64,000 bases of DNA from Lampris incognitus (GCF_029633865.1 NC_079221.1:5549700-5613699), one strand, 5' to 3'; numbered from the stretch's first letter, positions 41,129 through 64,000 are shown. Notes: generated by a model not told the origin, from the sequence alone. A program made the numbers and translations.

Positions 41129-41950
41129 GATTGGCTTAGTACTCGTTGCCTCCGTTGATTCGGTTGGTTATGGTTAGGGTTAGCCAATCAGAGATAGAGT
41201 AGGGGCGGGTCTTTCCGGAATCCAGGTGGGAAAGATAATAACGTGCGCGGGCAGTTCTACTTCCGTGTTCATTCTGGAACAGAGACTTTATTCTACATTC
41301 ATTCTTCAATTGTCCTTATTCCTCTAAGCTATGGACAAACTCTGCGTTACTCATTTTTAATACTTTTAAGACCAATATGCGCTTATTTTACATTGATCTG
41401 ATGTTCTTTTCCGAGTCCCTTACCAAAATAACTTGTAGCAAAAAGGTTATTAATGAAAACATCTCTCATCTTGGAAAACACATTGAACACATTAGATAAA
41501 CGAACTGCTTAATTTCACGTTGTTTCCCCCCCCTGACAGACTCCTGACATAGTGGCTCATATTATCATCATCCGATCATCGACCTCATAAGTTTATTTTT
41601 GGTGTTAACCTTTCCTTGTTTAGCTATTTTATTTTATTCTCTTTTTTGCCTTGTATTATATTTAGACTGTAATTATTACTTTTTTATGTTTTGACCCTCC
41701 CCTGTACTCAAACTCTGACATTGTATTGTTGCAATGTCAAAAACACATGTACATGATAAAAAAAATGGAGAAAATAAAGTTTTGCTTTCACTGAACATGC
41801 GATGTCACTGTGACGTGCGACTTCCGGGCGAGAAGTTGAGATTCCCAACCCATCAAAAAGGTAATTACCGAACATTGTATGAGTAGTTAAATAACTCAGT
41901 AAATCCATCAGTTAACAATTCAAATGTGAAATTATAATATATTGTACGAT
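41129..41950. other. Spacer, no gene
   Basis: Begins with one more GATTGGCTTAGTA fragment and a CCAATCAG/GGGGCGGG motif, then becomes AT-rich and featureless. Confidence 0.5.
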
Positions 41951-41975
41951 ATAATATTATTAAATATATATATAT

Positions 41976-42440
<465 letters not shown>

Positions 42441-42447
42441 ATATATA

Positions 42448-43641
42448 CACTACCGTTCAAAAGTTTGGGATCACCCAAACAATTTTGTGTTTTCCATGAA
42501 AAGTCACACTTATTCACCACCATATGTTGTGAAATGAATAGAAAATAGAGTCAAGACATTGACAAGGTTAGAAATAATGATTTGTATTTGAAATAAGATT
42601 TTTTTTACATCAAACTTTGCTTTCGTCAAAGAATCCTCCATTTGCAGCAATTACAGCATTGCAGACCTTTGGCATTCTAGCTGTTAATTTGTTGAGGTAA
42701 TCTGGAGAAATTGCACCCCACGCTTCCAGAAGCAGCTCCCACAAGTTGGATTGGTTGGATGGGCACTTCTTTGAGCAGATTGAGTTTCTGGAGCATCACA
42801 TTTGTGGGGTCAATTAAACGCTCAAAATGGCCAGAAAAAGAGAACTTTCATCTGAAACTCGACAGTCTATTCTTGTTCTTAGAAATGAAGGCTATTCCAT
42901 GCGAGAAATTGCTAAGAAATTGAAGATTTCCTACACCGGTGTGTACTACTCCCTTCAGAGGACAGCACAAACAGGCTCTAACCAGAGTAGAAAAAGAAGT
43001 GGGAGGCCGCGTTGCACAACTGAGCAAGAAGATAAGTACATTAGAGTCTCTAGTTTGAGAAACAGACGCCTCACAGGTCCCCAACTGGCATCTTCATTAA
43101 ATAGTACCTGTTAGAGCCTGTTTGTGCTGTCCTCTGAAGGGAGTAGTACACACCGGGGTAGGAAATCTTCAATTTCTTAGCAATTTCTCGCATGGAATAG
43201 CCTTCATTTCTAAGAACAAGAATAGACTGTTGAGTTTCAGATGAAAGTTCTCTTTTTCTGGCCATTTTGAGCGTTTAATTGACCCCACAAATGTGATGCT
43301 CCAGAAACTCAATCTGCTCAAAGAAGTGCCCATCCAACCAATCCAACTTGTGGGAGCTGCTTCTGGAAGCGTGGGGTGCAATTTCTCCAGATTACCTCAA
43401 CAAATTAACAGCTAGAATGCCAAAGGTCTGCAATGCTGTAATTGCTGCAAATGGAGGATTCTTTAACGAAAGCAAAGTTTGATGTAAAAAAAATCTTATT
43501 TCAAATAAAAATCATTATTTCTAACCTTGTCAATGTCTTGACTCTATTTTCTATTCATTTCACAACATATGGTGGTGAATAAGTGTGACTTTTCATGGAA
43601 AACACGAAATTGTTTGGGTGATCCCAAACTTTTGAACGGTA

Positions 43642-43644
<3 letters not shown>
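42448..43644. mobile_element. Tc1-like element rearranged into a fold-back (palindromic) form
   Basis: The ends CACTACCGTTCAAAAG and its inverse are flanked by TA. The left arm (42448-42982) contains the terminus, 5' UTR and start of a Tc1 transposase (MARKRELSSETRQSILVLRN, paired-type helix-turn-helix, then RKRSGRPR). The right arm (43110-43644) is an inverted copy of the same half, including the transposase start. A 127-bp single-copy centre lies between. The catalytic DDE part is absent: only about 95 of the usual 340 residues are present. It is non-autonomous, able to fold into a hairpin of roughly 530 bp, and inserted in (TA)n. Confidence 0.88.
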
Positions 43645-43695
<51 letters not shown>

Positions 43696-44246
43696 CGATA
43701 TCATTCAATCAATCATTCTGAAACTGTAACACAACAAATGTGGAGGATGACTAGTTTTCACAATTCCCCGATATTGCTATTTCTACGTTACATGACATAG
43801 GTAGGATAGGAACTTGGCGTAAACAGCATTACTAACCTTGAAACCTATTTTCGCTATACTATGATGGCGCACCAGGTGGAAGGACACCAGGATGTGTCAA
43901 AGAACAGGATGACTGTTAAGCTGACAAATCTGCTATGTTCGAATCCACGCCGTAATAACCTGGGCTGCTCTAACTGCCAATCAAGTAAACGTGGCCTTCA
44001 GTACGCTGAATTGAATATTAGGCCAACAGAAGAACATTTACTCAAAATACATCAGATTTCTTCAGGGAATAGCATAGTAGGATAAACAGCATGGGTATAT
44101 ATTATCATTTTACGCTACTTGATTTGATCTACTCCTGGACACTCTGCTCTCTTTTCCTCCCTCCTTGTCCACACAGACATGACACATAACTTTAGATTCA
44201 GGGTGACTTCACACTTTCCAGGAGTACAATTATGTCCTATGCAAAT
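43645..44246. other. (TA)n followed by unassigned spacer
   Basis: A TA run to about 43692, then 550 bp without recognised gene or repeat. Confidence 0.5.
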
Positions 44247-45472
44247 CTACTACTTTGTGTTTCTCCTGTTAGGGGGCGCCACAGCGGATCATCCGTTTCC
44301 ATCTCTTCCTGTCCTCCGTCACACCAGCCACCTGCATGTCCTCCCTCACCACATCCATAAACCTCCTCTCTGGCCTTCCTCTTCTCCTCTTCCCTGGCAG
44401 CTCCATATTCAGCATCCTTCTCCCAGTATACCCAGCATCTCTCCTCCACACATGTCCAAACCATCTCCATCTTGCCTCTCTTGCTTTGTCTCCAAACCGT
44501 CCAACCTGAGCTGTCCCTCTAATATAATCGTTCCTAATCCTGTCCTTCTTCATCACCCCCAGTGAAAATCTTATCATCTTCAACTCTGCCACCTCCAGCT
44601 CCGCCTCCTGTCTTTTCATCAGTGCCACTGTCTCCAAACCATATAACATAGCTGGTCTCACTACCATCTTGTAAACCTTCCCTTTAACTCTTGCTGGTAC
44701 CCTTCTCTCACACATCACTCCTGACACTCTTCTCCACCCACTCCACCCTGCCTGCACTCTCTTCTTCACCTCTCTCCCACACTCCCCGTTACTTTGGACA
44801 GCTGACCCCAAGTATTTAAACTCATACGCCTTCGTCACCTCTACTTCTTGCATCCTCACCATTCCACTGTCCTCCCTCTCATTCACGCATATATAACTCA
44901 TCTCGCTCCTACTGACTTTCATTCCTCTTCTCTCCAGTGCATACCTCCACCTCTCCAGGCTGCACCCTACTCTCGCTACAGATCACAATGTCATCCGCGA
45001 AGATCATAGTCCACGGAGACTCCTGCCTGATCTCATCCAACCTATCACCATTGCAAACAAGAAAGGGGTCAGAGCTGATCCTTGATGTAATCACACCTCC
45101 ACCTTGAACCCATCTGTCCTTCTAACCGTTCACCTCATCACTGTCACACCTCCCTCATACGTATCCTGCACCACCCCTACATACTTCTCTGCAACTCCTG
45201 ACTTCCTCATACAATACCACACCTCCTCTCTCAGCACCCTGTCATATGCTTTCTCTAAATCCACAAAGACACAATGTAACTCTTTCTGGCCTTCTCTATA
45301 CTTCTCCATCAACATTCTCAAGCAAACATCACATCTGTGGTGCTCTTTCATGGCACGAAACCATACTGCTGCTGCTGATCATCACCTCTCCTCCTCTTAA
45401 CCTAGCTTCTATTACTCTTTCCCATATCTTCATGCTGTGGCTGATCAACCAATTCGGTCAGCTTGTTTTTTT
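44247..45472 (-). mobile_element. RTE-clade LINE, 3' half, degenerate
   Basis: The minus strand encodes, in pieces, reverse-transcriptase motifs (FVDLEKAYDRV near 45270 and IFADDIVICSESR near 45000) and the C-terminal region (LKMIRFSLGVMKKDRIRNDY, RRRGRPERRFMDVVREDM). The frame changes several times, so it is not functional. The 3' end at 44247 has the (CTA)n-GGCGCCACAGCGGATCATCC tail. The 5' half, including the endonuclease, is missing. Confidence 0.85.
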
Positions 45473-45490
45473 TCCAAAATATAAACAAAT

Positions 45491-45772
45491 CTACTACTAC
45501 TTTCGGCTGCTCCCGTTAGGGGTCGCCACAGCCGATCATCCGTTTCCATTTCTTCCTGTCTTCTGCGTCTTCCTCTGTCACACCAGCCACCTGCATGTCT
45601 TCCCTCACCACATCCATAAACCTCCTCTTTGGCCTTCCTCTTCTCCTCTTCCCTGGCAGCTCCATATTCAGCATCCTTCTCCCAATATACTCAGCATCTC
45701 TCCTCCACACATGTCCAAGCCATCTCAATCTTGCCTCTCTTGCTTTGTCTCCAAACCGTCCAACCTGAGCGG
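45491..45772 (-). mobile_element. Second RTE LINE tail with target-site duplication
   Basis: A 282-bp, 5'-truncated copy with its 3' end at (CTA)n, bounded by an 18-bp perfect duplication, tccaaaatataaacaaat (45473-45490 and 45773-45790). It lies immediately beside the older, larger copy. Confidence 0.92.
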
Positions 45773-46044
45773 TCCAAAATATAAACAAATATAGGCTGAA
45801 AAAAATGGGGCTCATGTGGTAGCCTTGTGGGTTAATCTATGGCAACATGTTTCCTGTTTCTTGGAAAAGTTCCCTTTATATCTGAAACGATGACTTTTGT
45901 GACTCGAAATGATGACTCGTCTTTACCAAGCCAGGTGGGCTAAAAAGCAAGCTGAGGGAATCGGTGAGGGGCTGCGTGCATATTTGTCTGCATGTGGAGC
46001 TTTAGAGAGATTAAACCAAATTTATTAACTTCCTTTTACTCTAG

Positions 46045-46271
46045 AGCGGCATGGTGGTGCAGTGGTTAGCGCGGTTTCCTCACGGTAAGAAGGTTCTGGG
46101 TTCGAGCCCCGGGGTAGTCCAACCTTGGGGTTGGTCCTTTGTGTGGAGTTTGCATGTTCTCCCCGTGTCTGTGTGGGTTTCCTCCGGCTGCTCCGGTTTC
46201 CTCCCACAGTCCAAAGACATGTAGGTCAGGTGAATCAGTCATACCAAATTGTCCCCAGATATGAAAGTGTG

Positions 46272-46314
<43 letters not shown>

Positions 46315-46424
46315 TGGCCTGGCGGCCTGTCCAGGGTGTCTCCCCGCCTGCCGCCCAGTGACTGCTGGGATAGGCTGCAGCATCCCTAAGAGCAGGATAA
46401 GCGGTTTGGATAATGGATGGATGG
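46045..46424 (+). repeat. SINE family II, full length
   Basis: tRNA-like head GTGGTGCAGTGGTTAGC with B-box GGTTCGAGCCCC, then a body (TGTGGAGTTTGCATGTTCTC, CCACAGTCCAAAGACATG), a long (GT)n run at 46268-46313 and a tail ending (GGAT)n. It serves as the reference copy for this family. Confidence 0.88.
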
Positions 46425-46984
46425 ATCCATTTGGAGCATGACAATATGAGGGCCAACCTATAGATGGCGCTGTTTCCCCAGTAATGGAACTTCTGCGCCA
46501 CTGATGTGCTGGTCCAGCCAGAGACCGAGTGAAGGTGACACTAAGTGGAAGTTATTTTAAAAGCCTAGAAGTTTCGGGGCTTTTGAGAAACCATCCGGGG
46601 CTGGAGCCCAAGAAGCCCCCCCCCCCCGCAGCCTCTGATGACGTCATGGTACAAACACGGTACGCTCTGACAACGAACCAACTAAACTGTCAAACTTAAA
46701 TACACGGAAACTTGATTGAATCAACAACAGCTTGGTAAATGGGTAACAGGGGAAAACCGGACAGGATCCCGGACTGGGAGGGTGTTGTCTGAGCAGGACA
46801 AGACGTGAGACGTAGAAACCAGGGCCGGAATCTCTGGAACCGGGAACGACCATGACATAAACGAGATGTTAAGAACCTAGTTTAACTGAAACCCTCTGTG
46901 CCCTCTAATGAAACAGCAGACCTCGGAGGCCCTGGCGTTAATAAATCATTTCCATGTTATTTTATCTACTCATATATTTTTATA
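46425..46984. other. Spacer, no gene
   Basis: Unassigned sequence with a poly-C run near 46617-46628. No ORF or repeat is recognised. Confidence 0.45.
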
Positions 46985-47400
46985 CTTACGATCCTAATTC
47001 TTTTTGGAGGTGGTAGGTATTGTCTCAGAGAGTAAGGGGAAAAGTACCAGAAAATTAAAATTATGCATAATTATGCATAAATATGCAAAATATGCATTTT
47101 TCTAAAAATGGCTAAAAAACACTTTTCTCGGCATTTCAGGTGATTCTGAGCATCTTTGATTTTTTTCACCTATATATAAAAAATTTTCTGGGACTTCGAA
47201 ATGTTTTGGCATTATGCAAAAGATATGCATTTTTGCAAAAATGCACTTATGATCCTAATTTTTTTTTGAAGGTGGTAGGTATTCCAGAGAGGACCAGAAA
47301 AATTAAAATATAATTATGCATAATTATGCAAAATATGCATTTTTCCAAAAAATGGCTAAAAAACACTTTTCTCGGCATTTCAGATGATTCTGAGCATTTT
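46985..47400. repeat. Duplicated unit rich in octamer-like ATGCAAAT motifs
   Basis: A roughly 260-bp unit starting CTTACGATCCTAATT is repeated at 47245 (partial). Both halves contain a cluster of the type ATTATGCATAATTATGCA followed by AAATATGCATTTTT, and both share AAAACACTTTTCTCGGCATT. The block is AT-rich with no coding content. Confidence 0.75.
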
Positions 47401-47579
47401 GGGGGAGGGAGTTGGAGTGGGGGGGGGGTTTAGGGGCAGGGGGAAGGCGGTTAGCTGGCAGGATGAAGAGGAGGGAGATTTAGACGGGTGGAGAACCAAA
47501 CCGCTACATTGTAGCGGGGTTCTTCTAGTTATTATTATACACATTCAAAACCAGCCACCCGCCACCAGCCACCCGCCAC

Positions 47580-47611
47580 ACTGATAAAGCACGGAGACGT
47601 GCTTTATCAGT
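47580..47611. other. Perfect 13-bp hairpin
   Basis: ACTGATAAAGCAC and its exact inverse GTGCTTTATCAGT surround the loop GGAGAC. There is no U-run after it, and it lies in intergenic DNA between chrna1 and gpr155, so no function is assigned. Confidence 0.8.
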
Positions 47612-47867
47612 CTGTGGTCCAGTCTGTGGTCCAAGTGCACTATAAACATTGGAATCCCGGTGTGGGATTCACAAGAGGCCAGAGCCGCATTCGTGCTTAT
47701 TAGAAACAACCTATTCTTTCAAAATGCTGGGCCTTTAATGTCAGTTGTGAATGACATGGTCAGCTGTTGAGGTCGTTAACGACACTTATTTTGTGTTCTT
47801 GTCATCCGAGCTGTACCCGAGACTGTTTGGTGGGTTTGCTGTGAGGGATAGATACCCTCTGAGGCAT

Positions 47868-47997
47868 CCATCCATCCATTATCCCAACCGCTTATCCTGC
47901 TCTCAGGGTCGCGGGGATGCTGGGGCCTATCCCAGCAGTCATTGGGTGGCAAGTGGGGAGACACCCTGGACAGGCCGCCAGACCATCACACAGGGTC

Positions 47998-48038
<41 letters not shown>

Positions 48039-48221
48039 TCACACCTAGGGACAACTTAGTACGGCCTAGTCACCTGACCTACATGTCTTTGGACTGTGGG
48101 AGGAAACCGGAGCCCCCGGAGGAAAACCACGCAGACACGGGGAGAACACGCAAACTCCACACAGAGGACGACCCGGGACGACCCCCAAGGTTGGACTACC
48201 CCGGGGCTCGAACCCAGGACC
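47868..48221 (-). repeat. SINE family II, 5'-truncated, with target-site duplication
   Basis: Reverse copy with tail ATCCATCCATTATCC at its left end and an (AC)n run at 48000-48038. The tRNA head is lost before the A-box. A 15-bp duplication, taccctctgaggcat (47853-47867) and taccctctgatgcat (48222-48236, one mismatch), flanks it. Confidence 0.9.
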
Positions 48222-48484
48222 TACCCTCTGATGCATTGTTCGCAGATATCCTCCGTACGGTACCATTGTCTCAGTGGGGACATCGAACATTGCACAGATC
48301 ACCAGGAGTAGAAGAATAATTTGCTCAAAAACAATCATGGGGCAATACAATGCAAACAGCACTCGCTGAAACCTGGAACAATTAAACCTTATTTTCCATG
48401 TCCATGGTCCTACACACTCTCTATAGTAGCTGTCCCTGTCTAAAATGTTTCCCATCTTTTGAATCGTTTTAAACTTTTTTTTAA

Positions 48485-48490
48485 TTTATT
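48485..48490 (-). terminator. Candidate chrna1 poly(A) signal
   Basis: tttatt on the plus strand (AATAAA on the gene strand), about 250 bp downstream of the chrna1 stop codon. Confidence 0.5.
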
Positions 48491-48742
48491 TTTACAAGCA
48501 ACAAGAAGCACACAGAGTACATTTCGGGTCTTTAAAATAACAAGTATCACTCTTGGTTAAGTATCTCAGCAAACAAACAAGAAATAGTTGCTCCGGCTTT
48601 GGGGTCATATGGGGTCGTAACGCTGCAGGCAAAACACAATAGCTTAACAACAAAGACTCCTGTTTGCATAGGGCACCGCACAACATACTAATAATAAGCA
48701 CAGAGGTCAAACCGTGGAGCTGCAAAGACATCATGGGGACCC

Positions 48743-60066
<11,324 letters not shown>

Positions 60067-60232
60067 TTTGCCAATAATTTCTTGTAATTCCCAGGTATCC
60101 GATAACTAAATCTAATTTCTAAAAAAAAAAAGAAAAAAGGTTCTACCTAGTAACACTACTCCCAGTACTGGCACTCGTTGACTTACAACTTCCAAGTTCT
60201 TGAGCGGCAGAGGTATTGTTTTTCTCCGACAC

Positions 60233-60373
60233 CATCTGTGACCGACTGCCAGCAGTTGTCATTTGAGAGGGCCACGTATTTCGTCACGTCTTGTAAGCCC
60301 CGCATGCCAGAGTAATCTATGACTGAAATATCCCGTCATAAAAAGGGCCATAAACAACACTGAGATACAGCTG
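60233..60373 (-). promoter_or_regulatory. E-box cluster upstream of chrna1
   Basis: Four CANNTG motifs lie 167-307 bp upstream of the chrna1 start codon: CATCTG at 60233-60238, CAGTTG at 60253-60258, CATTTG at 60260-60265 and CAGCTG at 60368-60373. Paired E-boxes bound by MyoD-family factors are established control elements of muscle acetylcholine-receptor subunit genes. That these four are used is inference. No TATA box is evident. Confidence 0.5.
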
Positions 60374-63058
60374 TGGCCCCCTAGCTGCTTCTTAAACGAG
60401 TGGCGTCTGGTGAGGGGTCCCACTTATGATGCCGCTGATGTCCTCGTGTCAGCCTAAACAGCTAGTGCCTTTTTTTTTCCAGAGATATGAGGTCATGTCC
60501 TTGGGTGATGTTTAATTTAGTTCAGTCAAGAATACGCATTTGCAACCTTTCAGAATTCATGCAATCCTTTCTTTGAAGATTCTTTTGCATGTGAATTATT
60601 TTGACAGGCTAATGTGAATGTGAAACTGGGTATTATTCATAATATACTGCGATACTGGTATACTGTGACCAGTATTGGTCACAAAGCTGTCACAATACTG
60701 GTGTTTTCCAGTTACATGTGGTAAATATAACAATCATATGACATTAGATAATGATTTGATGGATACAAATACTGAAAAAAAATTAATAAAAAATAAAATT
60801 CAGATTTTCTAATCTCCCAAATATTGTGACAGCCATGTGTTTCCAGATGGGCAGGCATTATACCCCCATACGCCCTCTTTACTTTACACCTGCCCTGCCC
60901 TGCCGAGCTTGTGATGGGTCAGGCAACTCAATTTCCTCCCAGGCCCAATCTGTTCAATCAGCCAGTCACTCATCCACCGGCCTCATTCATCTCACTTAAG
61001 GACAAATGACCATTTTGGCAATGCCTGAATTAAGAGAGATTTGTCTCAACCCCCCATTCCCGGTCTCCTCGGCCAGCCACTCTCCAGTCACTCAGTCCAC
61101 ATGAGTACACCATCCACCGCTGTGCCGTGTCCAAATTGTGTCATGTGACGTGGGATTGGTCATCAATGAATCTGCTCACTCGACCTTGTCCCGGGGAAGA
61201 CGCTTTGCCGCAGTTCTCTGTTATTAATTACGACACATTTCACTCCATCGACTGTGGTTTCGCTCCTCAGAGGAAGAGGAGGAGGAGGGTAACCGGTCCT
61301 CTCAGCTCTGCTCAGCGTGTGATAAAGACGGTCGGGTCGTTGAGTCCAAATGGTTTGCACCCGTGCAACATCTGCAGAGGGTGGATAAACATTGGGCAAC
61401 ATGTTTGATGTTTTTTTGCTTCTGTTTGAAGATTATGAGGATTAGGGTTTCCGTGGGACATGGATTATTATGGATTATTATTTGTGTTACAGTTATATTC
61501 TTTATATAATGTTCATCTCGAACAACAACATCTCACACCCGGCCGTGCCGCTGCAGTACTAGGGAGAATATCGTGCATTTTCTTTAGGCCGACTCTGTAA
61601 ATTCTGAAGTTTATTTCAGCCGGCTTACAAATCGATCCGAACGCTTGACATTTTTAAAAATATTGCTGACATTGGATATTTAGTTGATACTGATTCCTCA
61701 ATACTGAAAGTACTGAAAGGTCCTATGTTGGGGTTATGTGTACTATATGAACTATATATTTTTTTTTTTTTTGCATAATGCTGGTGCATTTCCTGAATGA
61801 AATATAAAAGAGCTATATTGTCAAACCGTGGCGTACGATTGGTAATGCTAAATGGCATTTCCACTTCACACCGTGAACTGAATATTTGCGTAAATTCCAC
61901 GTTTAAGAATTTAGGTCAGCTCTGCTAGGGGAAATCAGTGCCATCAAATCAACAAAGGAAGTTTATCTCACGGATCACGGACACGTCCACATTTTTTCCA
62001 CTCATTGGTGCGAATAAGGCGCAAGTATCTCACAATGCATCTCAGCCGTCGTTATTTGGCGTGTGGATGAGGGGACCTCTGTCGTGGCGTTGTGACAGCA
62101 GCTGTCTGAGCCGTAGATAGCTTTCTGGGTATGGTCCGCTGCTTTCTTCACAGCCAACGCTTAACCCAGATGAATATATTATTACACATTTGAAAAATGG
62201 TTGATTATGGTGGTGGGGGGATGCTTAATGGTCGGAAGAAATTCCAATTTCCCTTCGCAATCAACAAAGACGGGTTTGAATTCTGCTCACATTAATTCAC
62301 AGTGGTGCCGCCACAAAAGCCAAGTGATTAAATGCGAAACAATGGCCGCTTTAGAATTGCAGTTGAAGGCCAAGCCCAGGTACAAGATATGGAGCAAAAA
62401 AAAAAAAAATACAGAAAAGCAATGGCTGAACATGAGGTCAGAGCAGATTGAATTTAATGGCTTTGAATAGCAATTCAGCCTGAAAGCTCACATGTCCACA
62501 GTCACCACTGATAACAATCATCTAATAGGATTTTACGTCAAATTAGGAGAGAGAGCGTGCCCCTCATTCGGAGCAGCTGCTTCCTGCCAGTACACAAATG
62601 CGAACAGAGACCGTTGCAACCAAAGAAAAGTAAGCCGGCATCTTCTGAGTTCAGCACAGACACAAAATCCGTACAGAGGCAGTCTTTACGCTCTCAGGCG
62701 AAACGGGGGATCACTTTGATCTTATAATTAGCGACCCATGAGCGCACAAAGGCATGACTGCTTCTTGGAAATTGCATGGAAAGACATTGCTTGTGGGTAA
62801 TTAATCCTAAAATGCATGAATCCCAAGTGAGATTGCTTGCATATATACATCCAGCAATTAAAAATCTCCTGCATGTGTTGCGCGACGATGCCTAAGGTGT
62901 AGTCAGGTTTTGTGTTAATCTCACCACGAATCAGTGTGATTGATGTGTTGTTGGAGGGTTTTTAGTACGACTGCATGCAGCATCTAGGCAATGACTGTCA
63001 TTCTGAATATGCAGATTGAAAGACGAAAGCCCCCACTGGCCAGAGTTGTCTTATGAGC
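60374..63058. other. chrna1 upstream DNA, no gene recognised
   Basis: About 2.7 kb nearly free of transposons. Short ORFs only. A local inverted motif, GACCAGTATTGGTCAC, lies near 60667-60682. The 62150-63000 part is of even composition without simple repeats and could hold conserved regulatory DNA; no direct evidence is available. Confidence 0.4.
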
Positions 63059-63070
63059 ACAAACAAATAC

Positions 63071-63888
63071 CCCCCCAACTGTATCTGGCCAGGCAGCACA
63101 GTGGCGAAGTGGTTAGCGCAGTTGCCTCACAGCAAGAAGGTTCTGGATTCGAGCCCCAGGGTAGTCCAACTTTTCGGATCGTTCCAGGTCGTCCTCTGTG
63201 TGGAGTTTGCATGTTGTCCCCGTGTCTGCGTGGGTTTCCTCCGGGTGCTCTGGTTTCCTCCCACAGTCCAAAGACACGTAGGTCAAGTGAATCGGCCGTA
63301 CTAAATTGCCCTTAGGTATGAATATGTGTGTGTGTCTGTGTGTGTGTCAGTCCTGTGATGGCCTGGCGGCCTGTCCAAGGCGTCTCCCCGCCTGCTGCCC
63401 AGTGACTGTTGGGACAGGCTCCAGCATCCCCGCAATCTGAGAGCAGGATAAGCGGTTCGGATAATGGATGGTTGGATGTATCCGGCCAATTACCCCACTC
63501 TTCCGAGCCGTCCCGTTCACTGCTCCACCCCCTCTGCCGATCCGGGGAGGGCTGCAGACTACCACATGCCTCCTCCGACACATGTGGAGTCGCCAGCCGC
63601 TTCTTTTCACCTGACAGTGAGGAGTTTCGCCAGGGGGACGTAGCGCGTGGGAGGATCACGCTATTCCCCCCAGTTCCCCCTCCCCCCGAACAGGTGCCCT
63701 GACCGACCAGAGGAGGCGCTAGTGCAGCGACCAGGACACATACCCACATCCGGCTCCCCACCCGCAGACACGGCCAATTGTGTCTGTAGGGACGCCTGAC
63801 TAAGCCGGAGGTAACACGGGGTTTCGAACCGGCGATCCCCATGTTGGTAGGCAAACGGAGTAGACCGCCACGCCACCCAGACGCCCCT
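63071..63888 (-). repeat. SINE family I split by a SINE family II insertion
   Basis: Reverse family I copy: tail at 63071-63090, then the insertion, then the rest of the element from 63478 to 63888. A perfect 12-bp duplication, acaaacaaatac (63059-63070 and 63889-63900), proves both pieces are one insertion. Confidence 0.92.
63091..63477 (+). repeat. SINE family II, inserted into SINE family I
   Basis: Full-length copy with head AGCACAGTGGCGAAGTGG, B-box-like GATTCGAGCCCC, a GT run and a GGAT-type tail. Its own 10-bp duplication, gtatctggcc (63081-63090) and gtatccggcc (63478-63487, one mismatch), lies within the host SINE. Family II was therefore active after this family I copy arrived. Confidence 0.9.
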
Positions 63889-63945
63889 ACAAACAAATAC
63901 TCTTGTTTGCAATTACTAACCAAACAACCATTGCCGCCAACATAG

Positions 63946-64000
63946 ATTCCGGTCACGGGGATGCTGGAGCCTATCCCAGCAGTCATTGGGCAGCAGGTGG
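63946..64000 (-). repeat. SINE family II fragment at the window end
   Basis: GGTCACGGGGATGCTGGAGC and CCCAGCAGTCATTGGGCAGC match the SINE-II tail in reverse orientation; the element runs off the window. Confidence 0.8.

Noticed and set aside
41165-41185. Telomere-like TTAGGG
   Set aside because: A single occurrence, no array.
42448-43644. Intact, autonomous Tc1 transposon
   Set aside because: Only the N-terminal quarter of the transposase is present, once in each arm; the catalytic domain is absent.
62150-63000. Possible gene upstream of chrna1
   Set aside because: Only short ORFs without splice-consistent continuation or recognisable domains.

Overview
The window is nuclear DNA of a ray-finned (teleost) fish. 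Introns are short and bounded by GT-AG. Several tRNA-derived SINE families, L1- and RTE-clade LINE tails, a Tc1 element and MITEs are scattered throughout, and the host proteins are vertebrate orthologues closest in style to fish sequences. Five protein-coding genes could be traced exon by exon with consistent reading phase: sp9 (+, 10432-12380, 2 exons, 439 aa), cir1 (-, 15307-20599, 10 exons, 447 aa), scrn3 (+, 23155-26709, 7 exons, 418 aa), gpr155/LYCHOS (-, 28476-38971, 15 exons, 816 aa) and chrna1 (-, 48743-60066, 9 exons, 455 aa). Order and orientation match human 2q31 (SP9, CIR1, SCRN3, GPR155, CHRNA1), except that WIPF1, which lies between GPR155 and CHRNA1 in human, is not seen here.

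Layout. 1-10200: gene-poor DNA left of sp9 with three tRNA-derived SINEs, two MITEs, microsatellites and poly-C tracts. 10200-13200: sp9 with its promoter and 3' UTR. 13200-15100: non-coding DNA without repeats. 15100-20600: cir1. 20600-23150: spacer holding short LTR remnants and an L1 tail with target-site duplications. 23155-26913: scrn3, whose second intron carries a GTAAGT-rich satellite interrupted by two non-autonomous retroelements. 27063-39000: gpr155 and its introns, with SINEs, an inverted nested SINE pair and a Harbinger-type MITE. 39365-41130: a tandem array of promoter-like 365-bp units directly upstream of gpr155. 41136-48480: repeat-rich spacer with a Tc1 fold-back element and RTE LINE tails. 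48485-60066: chrna1, whose introns hold a miniature LTR element (TRIM), an array of about 190-bp repeats and several MITEs and SINEs. 60067-64000: chrna1 upstream region and a nested SINE-in-SINE at the right edge.

The genes do not form a pathway. Sp9 is a developmental zinc-finger factor, CIR1 a Notch/RBPJ co-repressor and splicing-associated protein, SCRN3 a secernin, GPR155 the lysosomal cholesterol sensor acting on mTORC1, and CHRNA1 the muscle acetylcholine-receptor alpha subunit.

The most unusual material is non-genic. It includes (i) a 349-bp LTR element with a primer-binding site for tRNA-Leu and LTRs carrying a tRNA-like A-box/B-box core, which recurs in a second LTR family in the same window; (ii) an RTE LINE and a different short element sharing the same 3' tail; (iii) a hAT-like element whose body is six to seven tandem units, most with a consensus CRE; and (iv) the promoter-like array before gpr155. 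All calls come from reading the sequence; no database search was run.
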